The notes beneath the pieces were generated by a model. The model was not told the origin of the DNA. It saw only the letters and a program-made list of their open reading frames with translations, and made no database searches. Positions 1 through 9,082 of a stretch of DNA of 30,981 bases are shown here, piece after piece. The stretch is from Colimorpha sp045591485 (GTDB lineage: Bacteria > Bacteroidota > Bacteroidia > Bacteroidales > P3): NCBI GenBank assembly GCA_045591485.1, contig JAZNSV010000059.1, positions 1 to 30,981 of the forward strand. The letters run 5' to 3'. The number at the start of each line of letters is the position of its first letter. Position 1 is the stretch's first letter. The translations under genes were made by a program, and so were the position numbers.

Positions 1-101
1 AAGAAGCTGCTCGTGCAGTAGGCCGCCGCCGACAGACGATACACACAGCAAGACAGGATCCCAGGCCCGCCGCCGCGTGGGCCCGGGATGCCTTTTTTTT
101 G
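1..101 (+). repeat. Direct repeat copy 1 (101 bp) ending in a terminator
   Basis: This sequence is repeated at 186-286 with one visible difference (G at 57, C at 242). It starts at the window edge, so the real unit may be longer. It opens with a short in-frame tail that ends in TAG at 19-21, continues with a GCC-rich linker, and ends in a GC-rich hairpin and eight Ts. The copies are 185 bases apart, so this is a tandem-like duplication with about 84 bases of unshared or unseen sequence. I do not recognise the gene or RNA it derives from. Confidence 0.85.
56..100 (+). terminator. Rho-independent terminator, copy 1
   Basis: A GC-rich stem (GGATCCC opposite GGGATGC, then GGCCC opposite GGGCC) closes a loop of about 10 bases and is followed by eight Ts at 93-100. 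The G at 57 breaks one base pair that is intact in copy 2. The T tract makes it a + strand terminator, presumably for a gene or small RNA that starts left of the window. Confidence 0.8.
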
Positions 102-167
102 AAGTCGGAGGCCAAGCGGGCTTAGGAAGACAAATAAGGCAGTCAACTCCTTGGCTCACAGAACGAC

Positions 168-206
168 ATGGCTACGATCCGACTTAAGAAGCTGCTCGTG
201 CAGTAG
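168..206 (+). other. Possible 12-codon mini-ORF ahead of the terminator
   Basis: An ATG at 168 opens MATIRLKKLLVQ, closed by TAG at 204-206, about 35 bases before the second terminator. The last six codons fall in the duplicated segment, and the same codons end at position 21 in copy 1. It could be a leader peptide, the duplicated tail of an upstream gene, or chance. There is no clear ribosome-binding site and I do not recognise the peptide. Confidence 0.25.
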
Positions 207-286
207 GCCGCCGCCGACAGACGATACACACAGCAAGACAGCATCCCAGGCCCGCCGCCGCGTGGGCCCGGGATGCCTTTTTTTTG
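186..286 (+). repeat. Direct repeat copy 2 (101 bp) ending in a terminator
   Basis: Matches 1-101 base for base except C at 242. After the T tract the copies diverge: copy 1 continues GAAGTCGG, copy 2 continues CCCCCGGC. The identity is too high for old paralogy, so the duplication is recent or is maintained by recombination. Confidence 0.85.
241..285 (+). terminator. Rho-independent terminator, copy 2
   Basis: GCATCCC pairs with GGGATGC and GGCCC with GGGCC, separated by one A/C mismatch. The loop is about 10 bases and eight Ts follow at 278-285. It isolates the arginase-family gene, which starts 62 bases downstream, from upstream transcription. A promoter for that gene would have to lie in 286-347, where I see no TAnnTTTG box. 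Confidence 0.85.
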
Positions 287-347
287 CCCCCGGCGCAATA
301 AAAGCAGCACGCTGTCGTTACTAAGGGGTAAATATGAATGCACATAT

Positions 348-1526
348 ATGGACCTGAGCAGCTATTTTGAACCTATAGACACCGGCGTGGTGGACTTCCG
401 TCATGTGGAGTTTCGCACGCTGCTGGGCGACTGCATACGGGCCCACACCGCCGAGGCCGGTTTTCCGGAGCTGGGCGACGCGCGACTGGCCATCGTGGGT
501 GTGGGCGACGGGCGCGGCAGCGTGGACAACCCCGGCTGCGGCGCGGCACCCGACCGCGTGCGCCGCTACCTCTACCGCCTGGCCAGGCCACATGCCTCGA
601 CCGATGTGGTGGACCTCGGCAACATAGCCCGTGGCGCCACGCTGCGCGACACCCACTTCGCGGTGATAGAAGCCCTGCACCGCCTGCTCGAACACGGCCT
701 GACGCTCATAGTGCTCGGCGGCGGCGACGACCTCGTGTTTCCCATCTACAAGGCCTACGAGGTGCTGGGCCGCGTGATAAATATCTGCTCCGTCGACTCG
801 CGCTTCAACCTCGAGGGCGGCGACGAGGTGAACAGCAACAACTACCTGCAGCACATCATCCTGCAACAGCCCAACTACCTCTTCGACTACGTCAACATGG
901 GCTACCAGAGCTACTTTGTGGGCGAGGAGATGGTGCAACTGATGGACGAGCTGAAGTTCACCACCCACCGCGTGGGCGAGATACAGATGAATATGGACAA
1001 TGCCGAGCCGCTGGTGCGCTACAGCGACGTGGTGGCGGTGGACATCAGCGCCGTGCGCCAGAGCGACGCCCCGGCCAACGCCAACCCCTCGCCCCACGGC
1101 TTCTACGGCGAGCAGCTGTGCCAGGTGGCACGCTTTGCCGGCATGAGCGACAAGACCTCGACCTTCGGCATCTTCGAGATGGACCCCGCCCTCGACCGCG
1201 ACGGACAGACGGCACACATGCTGGCCCACGCAGTGTGGTTCTTCATCGAAGGCTTCTACTACCGGCTGGGCGACTTCCCCTACCGCGACAAGCAGTACTA
1301 CAAGCGCTTCACCGTAGAGCTGCGCGACCACGGCATGGATATCGTCTTCTACAAGAGCATGAAGAGCGACCGCTGGTGGATGGAGGTGCCCTGCGACGAC
1401 ACCGAGCGCCGCGAGCGCTACCTGCGCCACACCCTCATACCCTGCAACTACAGCGACTACCAGCGCGCCATGGAGAACGAGATTCCCGACCTCTGGTGGC
1501 ACTATTTCAACCGAATAAACGCATAA
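348..1526 (+). CDS. Arginase/formimidoylglutamase-family protein with altered metal sites
   Basis: A 392-residue protein of the ureohydrolase fold, of the Bacteroidota type usually labelled formimidoylglutamase. The ATG at 348 begins MDLSSYFEP and is preferred; an ATG at 273 in the same frame would start inside the terminator. In classical arginases the two manganese ions are held by GGxH, DAHxD and SxDxDxxDP. Here the equivalent places read GGGDD, VDSRFN and VDISAVRQSDAP, so the key histidines and several aspartates are replaced. The remaining pattern (GFYGEQ, DRDGQTAH, FIEGFYYR) is typical of this Bacteroidota subfamily. It may bind a ligand or use different chemistry; classical arginase activity is doubtful. 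It is followed after 5 bases by the next gene and probably co-transcribed with lptE. Confidence 0.85.
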   Translation: MDLSSYFEPIDTGVVDFRHVEFRTLLGDCIRAHTAEAGFPELGDARLAIVGVGDGRGSVDNPGCGAAPDRVRRYLYRLARPHASTDVVDLGNIARGATLRDTHFAVIEALHRLLEHGLTLIVLGGGDDLVFPIYKAYEVLGRVINICSVDSRFNLEGGDEVNSNNYLQHIILQQPNYLFDYVNMGYQSYFVGEEMVQLMDELKFTTHRVGEIQMNMDNAEPLVRYSDVVAVDISAVRQSDAPANANPSPHGFYGEQLCQVARFAGMSDKTSTFGIFEMDPALDRDGQTAHMLAHAVWFFIEGFYYRLGDFPYRDKQYYKRFTVELRDHGMDIVFYKSMKSDRWWMEVPCDDTERRERYLRHTLIPCNYSDYQRAMENEIPDLWWHYFNRINA

Positions 1527-1531
1527 GCATT

Positions 1532-1702
1532 ATGGACCTGAAATTCAAAGAAAAGATAGATGCCCTGATCAGCGAGGTGGCCGCCGTGCCCGACCTGACC
1601 ACCAAGGTGGCGGTGCTGAACTACATTCAGCAGGAGAGCGGCTTCCTGCTGTGGCAACTGGAAGACGAGCAGCGCATCGATGAAGACTCACGCGATTTTT
1701 GA
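1532..1702 (+). CDS. Small conserved-looking hypothetical protein (56 aa)
   Basis: A 56-residue acidic, largely helical protein beginning MDLKFKEKIDAL and ending EDSRDF. It has no signal peptide or membrane segment. The ATG at 1532 lies 5 bases after the arginase-family stop. The end overlaps the likely lptE start at 1680 by 23 bases in another frame, which suggests translational coupling. I do not recognise a domain. Its fit between two real genes without spare sequence is the main argument that it is real. Confidence 0.7.
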   Translation: MDLKFKEKIDALISEVAAVPDLTTKVAVLNYIQQESGFLLWQLEDEQRIDEDSRDF

Positions 1703-2261
1703 AGTGGAAAAGAAGGAACAGAAAAAGAACGACCGGGCTGCGCGGACCAACCGCGGCAGGCTTCTTTTTCTTCTCTTCTGCCTTCCGCTTGCCCTTTCAC
1801 TGACGGCCTGCACCGGCGGCTATTCGTTCACGGGGGCTTCCATTCCGCCCGGAGCGAAGACCATCTCTATAGCCACCTTCCCCAACTATGCCGCCACAGT
1901 GAACCCGCAGCTGAGCCAGAAGCTGACCGACGAGCTGACGCAGATGTTCAGCAGCCAGACGCCCCTGAGTGTGGGCGGCGAGGACGGCGACCTGCAGCTG
2001 AGCGGCGAGATTACCGGCTACGACACCCGCGCCTCGGCATTGAGCAGCAGCGACGAGGTGAGCATGAACCGACTGACCATCACCGTCAAGGTGCGCTTCG
2101 TGAACAAGATAGACCCTGAAGCCGACTTCGAACAACAGTTTTCGCGCTACCGCGACTATGCCGCTTCGCAGGATTTCTCGTCGGTGGAGAGCGGCCTGAT
2201 GAGCGAGATTGTGACAGAGATATGCGAAGATATCTTCAACAAGGCCGTGGTCAACTGGTAG
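1680..2261 (+). CDS. LPS assembly lipoprotein LptE (Bacteroidota type)
   Basis: A 193-residue protein matching Bacteroidota LptE, the outer-membrane lipoprotein that plugs and assembles the LptD barrel for LPS insertion. A basic N-region of about 27 residues precedes a hydrophobic stretch ending in LTAC, the lipobox, with the lipidated Cys near residue 44. The mature part starts GGYSFTGASIPPGAKTISI and carries the family features SGEITGYD, NRLTITVKVRFVNK and a C-terminal DIFNKAVVNW. The N-region is unusually long because the only ATG lies inside the upstream gene; a GTG at 1704 is an alternative start. It overlaps the next gene by 40 bases. Confidence 0.9.
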   Translation: MKTHAIFEVEKKEQKKNDRAARTNRGRLLFLLFCLPLALSLTACTGGYSFTGASIPPGAKTISIATFPNYAATVNPQLSQKLTDELTQMFSSQTPLSVGGEDGDLQLSGEITGYDTRASALSSSDEVSMNRLTITVKVRFVNKIDPEADFEQQFSRYRDYAASQDFSSVESGLMSEIVTEICEDIFNKAVVNW

Positions 2262-3982
2262 GCCATCGCGGACGGCAGGCGACAGCGGTGAGCCTCGTGG
2301 CAACCATAGTCTACCTGCTGACAATGGACCGCTCGGCTAGCTGGTGGGACTGCGGCGAGTTTATAGCCACAGGCCATCTGCTGCAGGTGGGGCATCCGCC
2401 GGGAGCTCCGCTATACCAACTGCTGCAGCACCTGTTCACCCTTCTCTCGTTTGGCAACCCGATGCTGGTGGCACCGCTGAGCAACGCCCTCTCGGCTGTG
2501 GCGGCGGGCGCAACGGTGGGATTTCTGTACCTGACCATGCGCGAGATGCGCATCTCGTGGCGCGGTGCACTGGTGGGCGCGACCTGCTATGCGCTGTGCG
2601 ACACGGTGTGGTTTTCGGCCACAGAGAGCGAGGTCTATGCCCTGGCCATGCTCTTTTGCGCCGCCGACGTGTGGCTGATGCTGCGATGGCGCCAGACGGG
2701 CGACGGACGCCTGCAGGTGCTCGCAAGCCTGCTGCTGGGCCTCGGAGTATGCACCCACCTGATGACGCTGCTGGTGACGCCTGCATTGGCGCTGATTTAT
2801 CTTGACAGAAAGCTGAAAGAAAGAAAAAAGGCAACGGCGGAGGGCAGCCGGGAAGATGCGGCTGGACATAAAAGATTCAGCATCCGGCTTACGACTCTCG
2901 CCCTGGCAGTCTTTTTCTTCCTCGTGGGACTGACGCCATACGCCATCATACCCATACGCGCAGCCGCCGGCACACCCATCAACGAGATGAAAGGCAGCTT
3001 TGAATCGTACATACGCCGCGAGCAGTACGCCAAGGCGCCCCTATATCCGCGTATGTGGCGCGACCGCGACCGCGAACACTGGCTCGAATGGACCTTCAGT
3101 GACCACGGCCTGGCTGCCAACGCCGTGTACTACATCACCTACCAACTGGGCTTTATGTATGGCCGCTACCTGATGTTCAACTTTATAGGCCGCGAAAACG
3201 GACATTGGAACATCGTGGTGCTGTATGTGCTGCCGGCCCTGCTGGCCCTGCTTGGGATGGTGCGCCACCGACGGCGCAGCCGATGGGACTTTTGGATTGT
3301 GGCAGCCCTCTTTCTGATGGGGGGCATAGTGCTGAACCTGTACCTGAACCATCCATGCTACGAGCCACGCTCGCGCGACTATGTCTATGTGCTCAGCCTC
3401 TATGCCCTGGCCGTATGGATAGGCGTAGGGGCCGACGAGATAGGCGGCAAATGGAAAACCATCATTTTGATACTGACGCCGCTGACGCTGCTTGCAGGCA
3501 ACTGGAGCGACCACGACCGCAGCCGCTGCCATTCGGTGCACGACATAGCCCTCAACCACCTGCAGAGCTGCGACCATGGTGCAGTGCTCATCACCCTGGG
3601 CGACAACGACACCTTCCCGCTCTGGTATCTGCAGCAAGTGGAGCGCCGCCGCACCGACGTGGATGTGTACAATGTGGGCCTTACCGGCTGGACAGAGACC
3701 ATGAACATCATAGCCGAGAGCATGGGAAAGAGGCCGGTCTATTTCTCGCAATACTTCGTAGACCGGTATGCCGACTATTTCGGCAACAGACTGCGGTGCG
3801 AAGGCTTCTGCTGGCGCCTGCTGCCTTCGTCAAAGGATGTCGACAACAAGGAGCCCTTGCAGCGGCATATACGCGACTCGATAGAATGGCATATAACGCC
3901 GCACGAATATCTGCCTAACGTCAGCCGCAACTTCCTGCGCGACTGGGAGCGCAATACCGGCAGCAATCCACGTCAGAAGTAA
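2222..3982 (+). CDS. DUF2723 (TMEM260-like) membrane protein, short form
   Basis: A 586-residue multi-span protein of the DUF2723 family, which has a GT-C glycosyltransferase-like membrane fold related to human TMEM260, a protein O-mannosyltransferase. The signature SWWDCGEFIATGHLLQVGHPPGAP lies near residues 40-63 in the first large loop, where GT-C enzymes carry acidic catalytic residues (D43 and E46 are candidates). About ten hydrophobic segments follow, and then the soluble signature GDNDTFPLWYLQQVERRRTDV. Many Bacteroidota members are around 1000 residues or more, so this is a short form lacking the long C-terminal region. The ATG at 2222 lies inside lptE; a GTG at 2288 is possible. A role in surface protein O-glycosylation is inference. 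Confidence 0.85.
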   Translation: MRRYLQQGRGQLVGHRGRQATAVSLVATIVYLLTMDRSASWWDCGEFIATGHLLQVGHPPGAPLYQLLQHLFTLLSFGNPMLVAPLSNALSAVAAGATVGFLYLTMREMRISWRGALVGATCYALCDTVWFSATESEVYALAMLFCAADVWLMLRWRQTGDGRLQVLASLLLGLGVCTHLMTLLVTPALALIYLDRKLKERKKATAEGSREDAAGHKRFSIRLTTLALAVFFFLVGLTPYAIIPIRAAAGTPINEMKGSFESYIRREQYAKAPLYPRMWRDRDREHWLEWTFSDHGLAANAVYYITYQLGFMYGRYLMFNFIGRENGHWNIVVLYVLPALLALLGMVRHRRRSRWDFWIVAALFLMGGIVLNLYLNHPCYEPRSRDYVYVLSLYALAVWIGVGADEIGGKWKTIILILTPLTLLAGNWSDHDRSRCHSVHDIALNHLQSCDHGAVLITLGDNDTFPLWYLQQVERRRTDVDVYNVGLTGWTETMNIIAESMGKRPVYFSQYFVDRYADYFGNRLRCEGFCWRLLPSSKDVDNKEPLQRHIRDSIEWHITPHEYLPNVSRNFLRDWERNTGSNPRQK

Positions 3983-3997
3983 AAAAGGAATGCTACT

Positions 3998-5950
3998 CTA
4001 TCTGGCCACCAGATTGTTGGTGGTCATGCGCTGCATGTAGCTTTGAATCACGGCCTTCAGGCTGCGGGTCATCTGCGCTTCGAGTTCAGGCTGGGAGCCG
4101 AGCAGATTGGTCTGCTGCAACGGGTCGCCGACGTAGTCGTAGAGGGCCGTGGGGGCTGTGCCGTCGAAAAGGAGCACATAGCGCCCAAGCACATACTGGT
4201 ATATGCCGCTGCTGTAGTTGACAGCCCAAGGACGGTCTTCGCCAAGCAGGTTCTTGCCGAAAGCCACGTAGGGGGCCGGTATGCCCATGAGCGAGAGCAA
4301 AGTGGGCATAATGTCAATCTGCTGCGCCACGCCGGGCTGCATGCCTCGCGGCAGGGTGCCGCTGGGATCGAAGATGAGAATGGGGGCCGAGAAGAGGCCC
4401 AGCGAGGTGCGATACTCGTCGTGGGCAGTCATATTGGTGTGGTCGGATGTGAGCACGAAGACAGTGTTGCGATACCACGGCTGGCGACTGGCGGTGGCGA
4501 AGAAGCGGCGCAAAGCGTTGTCGGTATAGCGTATGCATTTATACATAGGCAGCGGCTGCTCCTCGGGATAGACGTCGCGATACTGCCCGGGTATGTTAAA
4601 CGGGTGGTGCGAGCTGGCAGTGAATACCGCCGTCATGAAAGGTTCCTGCATGTCGGTCATGGTGAGGGCATAGTACTGCAAGAACGGTTCATCCCAGATG
4701 GCCCAAGTGCCGTCGAAATCGGCCTCGCCGCCGAAGCGCTTGTCGGCATCGTATTCGGTGCGCCCGTAGTAGTGCTGGAAGCCAGTGGTGCGGGCGAAAG
4801 CCTGGAAACCCATAGAGCCGTTTTCAGCACCATGGAAAAAAGCTGTGCTGTAGCCTTGTGCGGCAAGGCTGGCAGCCAGGCCGCCGACATCATTGAGCGA
4901 CGAAGTGGTGAGGAAGAACGGCTCGACAAACATCGGTATCGAAGAGAGTATGGACGGCATGCCGTCGATGCTCTTGCGGCCGTTGGCAAAGGTGTGCTCC
5001 CATGTGAGCGAATTTTCCAGAAGCGAGTCGACGAAAGGTGTGAAGCCACGATAGGTGCAGCCGTCGAGGGTACGGTTATAATAGCCTATATATTCGCGCC
5101 CGAAGCTTTCGACAATGAGTACCACAACATTGCGGCCATTCAACAGACCCGCAGTGTCGGCAGCGCTGTGCAAGGGTGTGTAGATGCTGTCGAGTTCGGC
5201 CTGGGACATATATTGCGGGTCGGCGAAGGGGGTCTTGCCAGCGGTGCGGATGATGGAGAAGGGCGTGTTGAGCACTATGGCGGCCTCGGCGGGTGTGTTG
5301 ACGTATTGATTGGCGTTGCTGATGGTGATGGGACGCACGGCTTTGGTGAATCCGCCGCGCATGGCGCCGATGCTGAGTGCGGTCATGACTGCCAAGGCAA
5401 CAGACTGCACCACATAGTAGCGCCAGAGCGGGCGCTGGGGCCTGCTGCCGGGCTTGACGTATAGGAAATACATTGTCAGCAGCAACACCACACCAAGAAC
5501 CAGCAGATACCAGTGGCGCCCTAATTCGACAAAGAAGATGCTCCCGAGGTTACCCTCGTTGGAGAATTCGCTGAAGAACGACCATGTGGTGCGTCGACCG
5601 GTGTATTGCGAATATACGGCATCGGCCAGGTTGGCGCTGAGGCCCACGGTGTTGACCACAAGAAAGTGCACCTTGCACATGGTGTGCCACCAAGGGCGCT
5701 CCTTGACATGGAGCGGCAACAGCATCAGGATAATCCAAAGGGCGTTGGTGTAGAATATGGCCGACGAGTCGAAGCGCAGGCTGCCGCGAAGCACCTCGGC
5801 GGTGGAGAGGGCATCCCACGTTGGAGCAAAAAGGCTCCAGTTTTCCATGATATAGGCCCACCGGGTGATCATGTAGACCGCATATACGATGGCGAGGTTG
5901 GCCACGACGGCCAGAATGTTGCCAAACAAATTGTTGCTGCTGGGCTTCAT
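3998..5950 (-). CDS. LtaS/MdoB-like sulfatase-fold phosphotransferase
   Basis: A 650-residue inner-membrane enzyme with about five N-terminal membrane spans (residues roughly 10-195) and an extracytoplasmic alkaline-phosphatase/sulfatase-fold domain. Visible active-site elements are VESFGREY (metal ligand E281), ANGRKSIDGMPSI with the likely nucleophile S327 after Lys, SSHHPF, and TSDHTN for the second metal pair. Relatives move phosphoglycerol or phosphoethanolamine from lipids to polymers or lipid A. The ATG at 5950 was chosen because it lies 4 bases after the MBOAT stop; the open frame continues upstream to 5998 but would overlap that gene. It is last in the ten-gene run, next to acylation genes and lpxD/lptC, so an envelope glycan or LPS substrate is likely. 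Confidence 0.87.
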   Translation of the reverse strand: MKPSSNNLFGNILAVVANLAIVYAVYMITRWAYIMENWSLFAPTWDALSTAEVLRGSLRFDSSAIFYTNALWIILMLLPLHVKERPWWHTMCKVHFLVVNTVGLSANLADAVYSQYTGRRTTWSFFSEFSNEGNLGSIFFVELGRHWYLLVLGVVLLLTMYFLYVKPGSRPQRPLWRYYVVQSVALAVMTALSIGAMRGGFTKAVRPITISNANQYVNTPAEAAIVLNTPFSIIRTAGKTPFADPQYMSQAELDSIYTPLHSAADTAGLLNGRNVVVLIVESFGREYIGYYNRTLDGCTYRGFTPFVDSLLENSLTWEHTFANGRKSIDGMPSILSSIPMFVEPFFLTTSSLNDVGGLAASLAAQGYSTAFFHGAENGSMGFQAFARTTGFQHYYGRTEYDADKRFGGEADFDGTWAIWDEPFLQYYALTMTDMQEPFMTAVFTASSHHPFNIPGQYRDVYPEEQPLPMYKCIRYTDNALRRFFATASRQPWYRNTVFVLTSDHTNMTAHDEYRTSLGLFSAPILIFDPSGTLPRGMQPGVAQQIDIMPTLLSLMGIPAPYVAFGKNLLGEDRPWAVNYSSGIYQYVLGRYVLLFDGTAPTALYDYVGDPLQQTNLLGSQPELEAQMTRSLKAVIQSYMQRMTTNNLVAR

Positions 5951-5954
5951 TGCT

Positions 5955-7844
5955 TCAGAATTGGAAATAGATGAAAGGCTGCAGGTCGGCGGTGACAAAC
6001 TGGTAGAGGATAAAGGCAGTCAGCACCACCACCACGACGCTCATGAGCCAGAGCGGCATCTGGGCAAACCACAGGCGGTAGCGGCGCTTGAAACGCGTGG
6101 GGAGCCAATGGATAGCCATGCCGATGGCAAAGATGAGGAATGCTCCCCAGTAGTGGCCTATGATTTCAGGTATCTGGGCCAGATTCCAATGGCCGCCGAT
6201 TTGTCCCACCATGAGCGAGGCTGTGATCCACGCCACCTCGTTGGCTTCGGCCGGATCGAGGTTGGAACCACTACGGAAGAAGAGACGTGTGAACGAGATG
6301 AAGACGAAGGTGAGCAAGGTGCTCCAAACGACCCAGAGACGCTTGGTGCCGCGGGCGGTCTGGGGCAGCAAGTGCAGGGTGGTGTAGCCGATGAGGCAGA
6401 CCAGACTGATAAAATGCAGCATAGAGAGCAGCGGCGTGGGAAAAATGGCCTTCAGTATGAGCAAAAGCAGAGTGGTGACAATAAGGGTGAAGATGTGGGT
6501 TATCCATCCCTGTTTGTGCCACCATTTATAAACCAAGATGCCCAAGCCGTTGAGTCCGCCCCAGGTGATAAAGTTGAAAGACGAGCCATGCCACATGCCG
6601 CCGAGAAGCATGGTGTCCATATTGTTGACATTGGTGCCCAGGGTGCGGCGGTGTTGCGGACGGAAAAAGTAGAGTGCAAGAATAACCAGCACGACGAGTG
6701 CTGCTGCAATGGCGAAAGCCAAATTATGCAGACGGAAAGCCGCTATGAAAAGGATGGCAGAAAGAATGAAATAGGAGAGAAATCCCGACGTGCGGTTGCC
6801 GCCCAGCGGTATGTAGAGGTAGTCGCGCAGCCAATGAGAAAGCGAGATATGCCAGCGACGCCAGAAGTCGGTGGGGTTGGTGGCCTTGTAGGGCGAGTTG
6901 AAGTTGAGCGGCAGATAGAAGCCCATGAGCATGGCTACGCCGATAGCGATGTCGGTATAGCCAGAGAAATCGGCATAGACCTGAAGCGAATAGAGCATCA
7001 GGGCCGAGAAGTTTTCGAAGGGCGTGTAGAGCGATGGATTGTCGAAGACCCGGTCTACGAAGTTAACGGCCAGATAGTCGCTCAGCACCAGCTTCTTCAC
7101 CAAGCCGTTGAGAATCCAGAATATGGCGATGCCGAACTGACGCCGCCCGAGAAAGAACGGCTTGTAAAGCTGCGGTACAAACTGGTCGGCACGAAGTATG
7201 GGGCCGGCTACAAGCTGCGGGAAGAAGGCTGTATAGAAGCCAAAATCGAGCGGGTTGGAGACATGGGCTATCTTGCGGCGATACACGTCCACGATATAGC
7301 TAATGTTCTGGAAGGTGAAGAATGAGATGCCGACAGGCAACAAAATCACCGATGCGTCGAAACGGTTGGTATTGAAGAGGCTGTTGCCCCAGCGTGCCAG
7401 ATGGTTGACAACATGAAGGTCGGTGCCGAAGGTAGCATTGTAGATGTCGGTGAAAAAATAGGCGTACTTGAAGTAGCAAAGCACCAGCAGGTTGATGGTG
7501 ACGCCGATGGCCATCTGCATCTTGCGTCGCGGCTCAGACGCGGTGTGGTCCATTCTGATGCCGAGTATCCACCCAAGAACGGTAGAGAAAATCAGCAGCA
7601 GAACAAAAAGGCCAGATGTCTTGTAGTAGAAAAGAAGACTTACAAGGAAGAGGTAACCATTACGGATCACGCGGTGTGTCGGATCCATTTGCCCCGTTTG
7701 GCCTTTGGGCTTTCTGCCAGCAATCAGCGCAAAGAAAATATAAACAATAAGGAAGAAGACCCAGAAATGAATCTGGGTGAACAACAGCGGACTCGAGCTA
7801 TCAAAACTGAACAGCTGTCGGATGAATGTCAGCAGGTCGTTCAC
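5955..7844 (-). CDS. MBOAT family O-acyltransferase (AlgI/DltB-like) with an insert
   Basis: A 629-residue polytopic membrane O-acyltransferase. Recognisable family blocks are PVGISFFTFQNISYIVD (about 170-186), FFPQLVAGPILR (207-218), SLQVYADFSGYTDIAIG (286-302), FWRRWHISLSHWLRDYLYIP (327-346) and LLGGMWHGSSF with the catalytic His at 419. Such proteins pass acyl (usually acetyl) groups across the membrane for transfer to surface polymers, normally with an SGNH partner. Two SGNH genes lie directly upstream. The start is GTG in a 4-base GTGA overlap with the previous stop. Oddly, about 60 residues separate IPLGGNR from GGMWHG, including two extra hydrophobic stretches, where relatives have roughly 20. 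Confidence 0.92.
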   Translation of the reverse strand: MNDLLTFIRQLFSFDSSSPLLFTQIHFWVFFLIVYIFFALIAGRKPKGQTGQMDPTHRVIRNGYLFLVSLLFYYKTSGLFVLLLIFSTVLGWILGIRMDHTASEPRRKMQMAIGVTINLLVLCYFKYAYFFTDIYNATFGTDLHVVNHLARWGNSLFNTNRFDASVILLPVGISFFTFQNISYIVDVYRRKIAHVSNPLDFGFYTAFFPQLVAGPILRADQFVPQLYKPFFLGRRQFGIAIFWILNGLVKKLVLSDYLAVNFVDRVFDNPSLYTPFENFSALMLYSLQVYADFSGYTDIAIGVAMLMGFYLPLNFNSPYKATNPTDFWRRWHISLSHWLRDYLYIPLGGNRTSGFLSYFILSAILFIAAFRLHNLAFAIAAALVVLVILALYFFRPQHRRTLGTNVNNMDTMLLGGMWHGSSFNFITWGGLNGLGILVYKWWHKQGWITHIFTLIVTTLLLLILKAIFPTPLLSMLHFISLVCLIGYTTLHLLPQTARGTKRLWVVWSTLLTFVFISFTRLFFRSGSNLDPAEANEVAWITASLMVGQIGGHWNLAQIPEIIGHYWGAFLIFAIGMAIHWLPTRFKRRYRLWFAQMPLWLMSVVVVVLTAFILYQFVTADLQPFIYFQF

Positions 7845-9082
7845 TTCCTTACGCTTTTAATGTAGTTGTTATAGGCTTTGATTAGTGAGTTATAGAAAAG
7901 GTTGCCAACAAGCTGATAGCCAGCCGTGGTAAAGTGAACACGGTCGGTTTGGGCAAGATCTACCTGCCGCCATAGTTCCATAGAGCGAAGGCCACCCATC
8001 ACCTCAAACTGATCCCACACAGCACCGTCGGTATCTTTGGCCAACCGATAGAACACCTGGCGCGCCAGCAGACCGTTAGGGTTGACATTGTACCTGCGGC
8101 GGCCGATTTTGACATAGCTGTCGTTGTTGGTGATGAAGATAAATGCACAGTCGGGATTGACAGAGCGGATGGAGTCGACCAACGCCAGATAGTTGCGGCG
8201 GAAGGCTGCTGTGTCGAATGTTGCCGGCACAGCATCGTTGATACCAATGCCGAAGACAACCACATCGGGACGCAACAGGCGCAGGTCGCGCACAAGATTG
8301 CGACAGCGCAGATAGTCGTTGACAGAGGCTCCGTTGACGCCGATGGAATGGTAGCTGAATCCAGGGTTGTTGCTTCCAAGGTAGATACCACTGACGGTGA
8401 ATTGCTGTCCGCTTCGGCACGGAAGCACTATGGTGAATGTGTCGACCACACGGTCGAGGTTGAAGATATAGCGGTCGGTGCGGTTGTCTATGTACGACGG
8501 ATATACTTCGCGTCCGCTGATGCGTATGCGCGGCACCACACCATGCTCAGAGTGGCCCAGCAGCACCACCCTCGAGGTGGTATAGCTGACTCTCGGCTCG
8601 TTCATCTCTATTTCTATCTCCGTAGGCTCGTTGGCTGCCGTCACAGCTATGCCACACAATCCCAGCGGGTATTTATAGTCTTTGTATACGTTGCGCGTCA
8701 GCTGTACCTTCTGTGGGCAATGAACTCGATAGTCGGGCGGGTTGTTGCACTTGGCGGCCGCCGAGTAAGGAAATATCATGCCGCGGGGCCCGACGAGCTT
8801 GGGATAGGCTGTCAGCAGGTTGCAACGTATTGTGTTGGTGAGGGTGCCCGCCTGCACATGCGAAGCTCCAATATGCACTATATTGAGGTTGCCCTGTTTC
8901 GTTTTGACCATCGTGCGCCAGCGGTTGAAGAAGCCTTTCATCGACGCTGAAGCGGTGTCGTAGTGCAACACATTGGCCCGATAGTTGACAAATTTATACT
9001 GCGGCACATCCACGGCCTTGGGCTGAGCCGCAGCCATGAAGCATGCTACAAGTGCGATAAACAGTGTCAGACATCTTTTCAT
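7841..9082 (-). CDS. Secreted SGNH/GDSL hydrolase, first of the pair next to MBOAT
   Basis: A 413-residue protein with a signal peptide (hydrophobic residues 4-18, cut near AAAQ) and an SGNH fold. The nucleophile block reads IVHIGASHVQAG (S74, so GAS instead of GDS). GVNGAS at 249-253 supplies the block II Gly. GIGINDA gives N282, and DRVHFTTAGY gives the D380/H383 pair. A domain of about 150 residues rich in beta strand is inserted between the first two blocks. With MBOAT proteins such enzymes act as extracytoplasmic acetyl transferases or esterases, like AlgJ/AlgX, PatB or DltD. It overlaps the MBOAT start by 4 bases and the preceding SGNH gene by 4 bases (ATGA). Confidence 0.88.
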   Translation of the reverse strand: MKRCLTLFIALVACFMAAAQPKAVDVPQYKFVNYRANVLHYDTASASMKGFFNRWRTMVKTKQGNLNIVHIGASHVQAGTLTNTIRCNLLTAYPKLVGPRGMIFPYSAAAKCNNPPDYRVHCPQKVQLTRNVYKDYKYPLGLCGIAVTAANEPTEIEIEMNEPRVSYTTSRVVLLGHSEHGVVPRIRISGREVYPSYIDNRTDRYIFNLDRVVDTFTIVLPCRSGQQFTVSGIYLGSNNPGFSYHSIGVNGASVNDYLRCRNLVRDLRLLRPDVVVFGIGINDAVPATFDTAAFRRNYLALVDSIRSVNPDCAFIFITNNDSYVKIGRRRYNVNPNGLLARQVFYRLAKDTDGAVWDQFEVMGGLRSMELWRQVDLAQTDRVHFTTAGYQLVGNLFYNSLIKAYNNYIKSVRK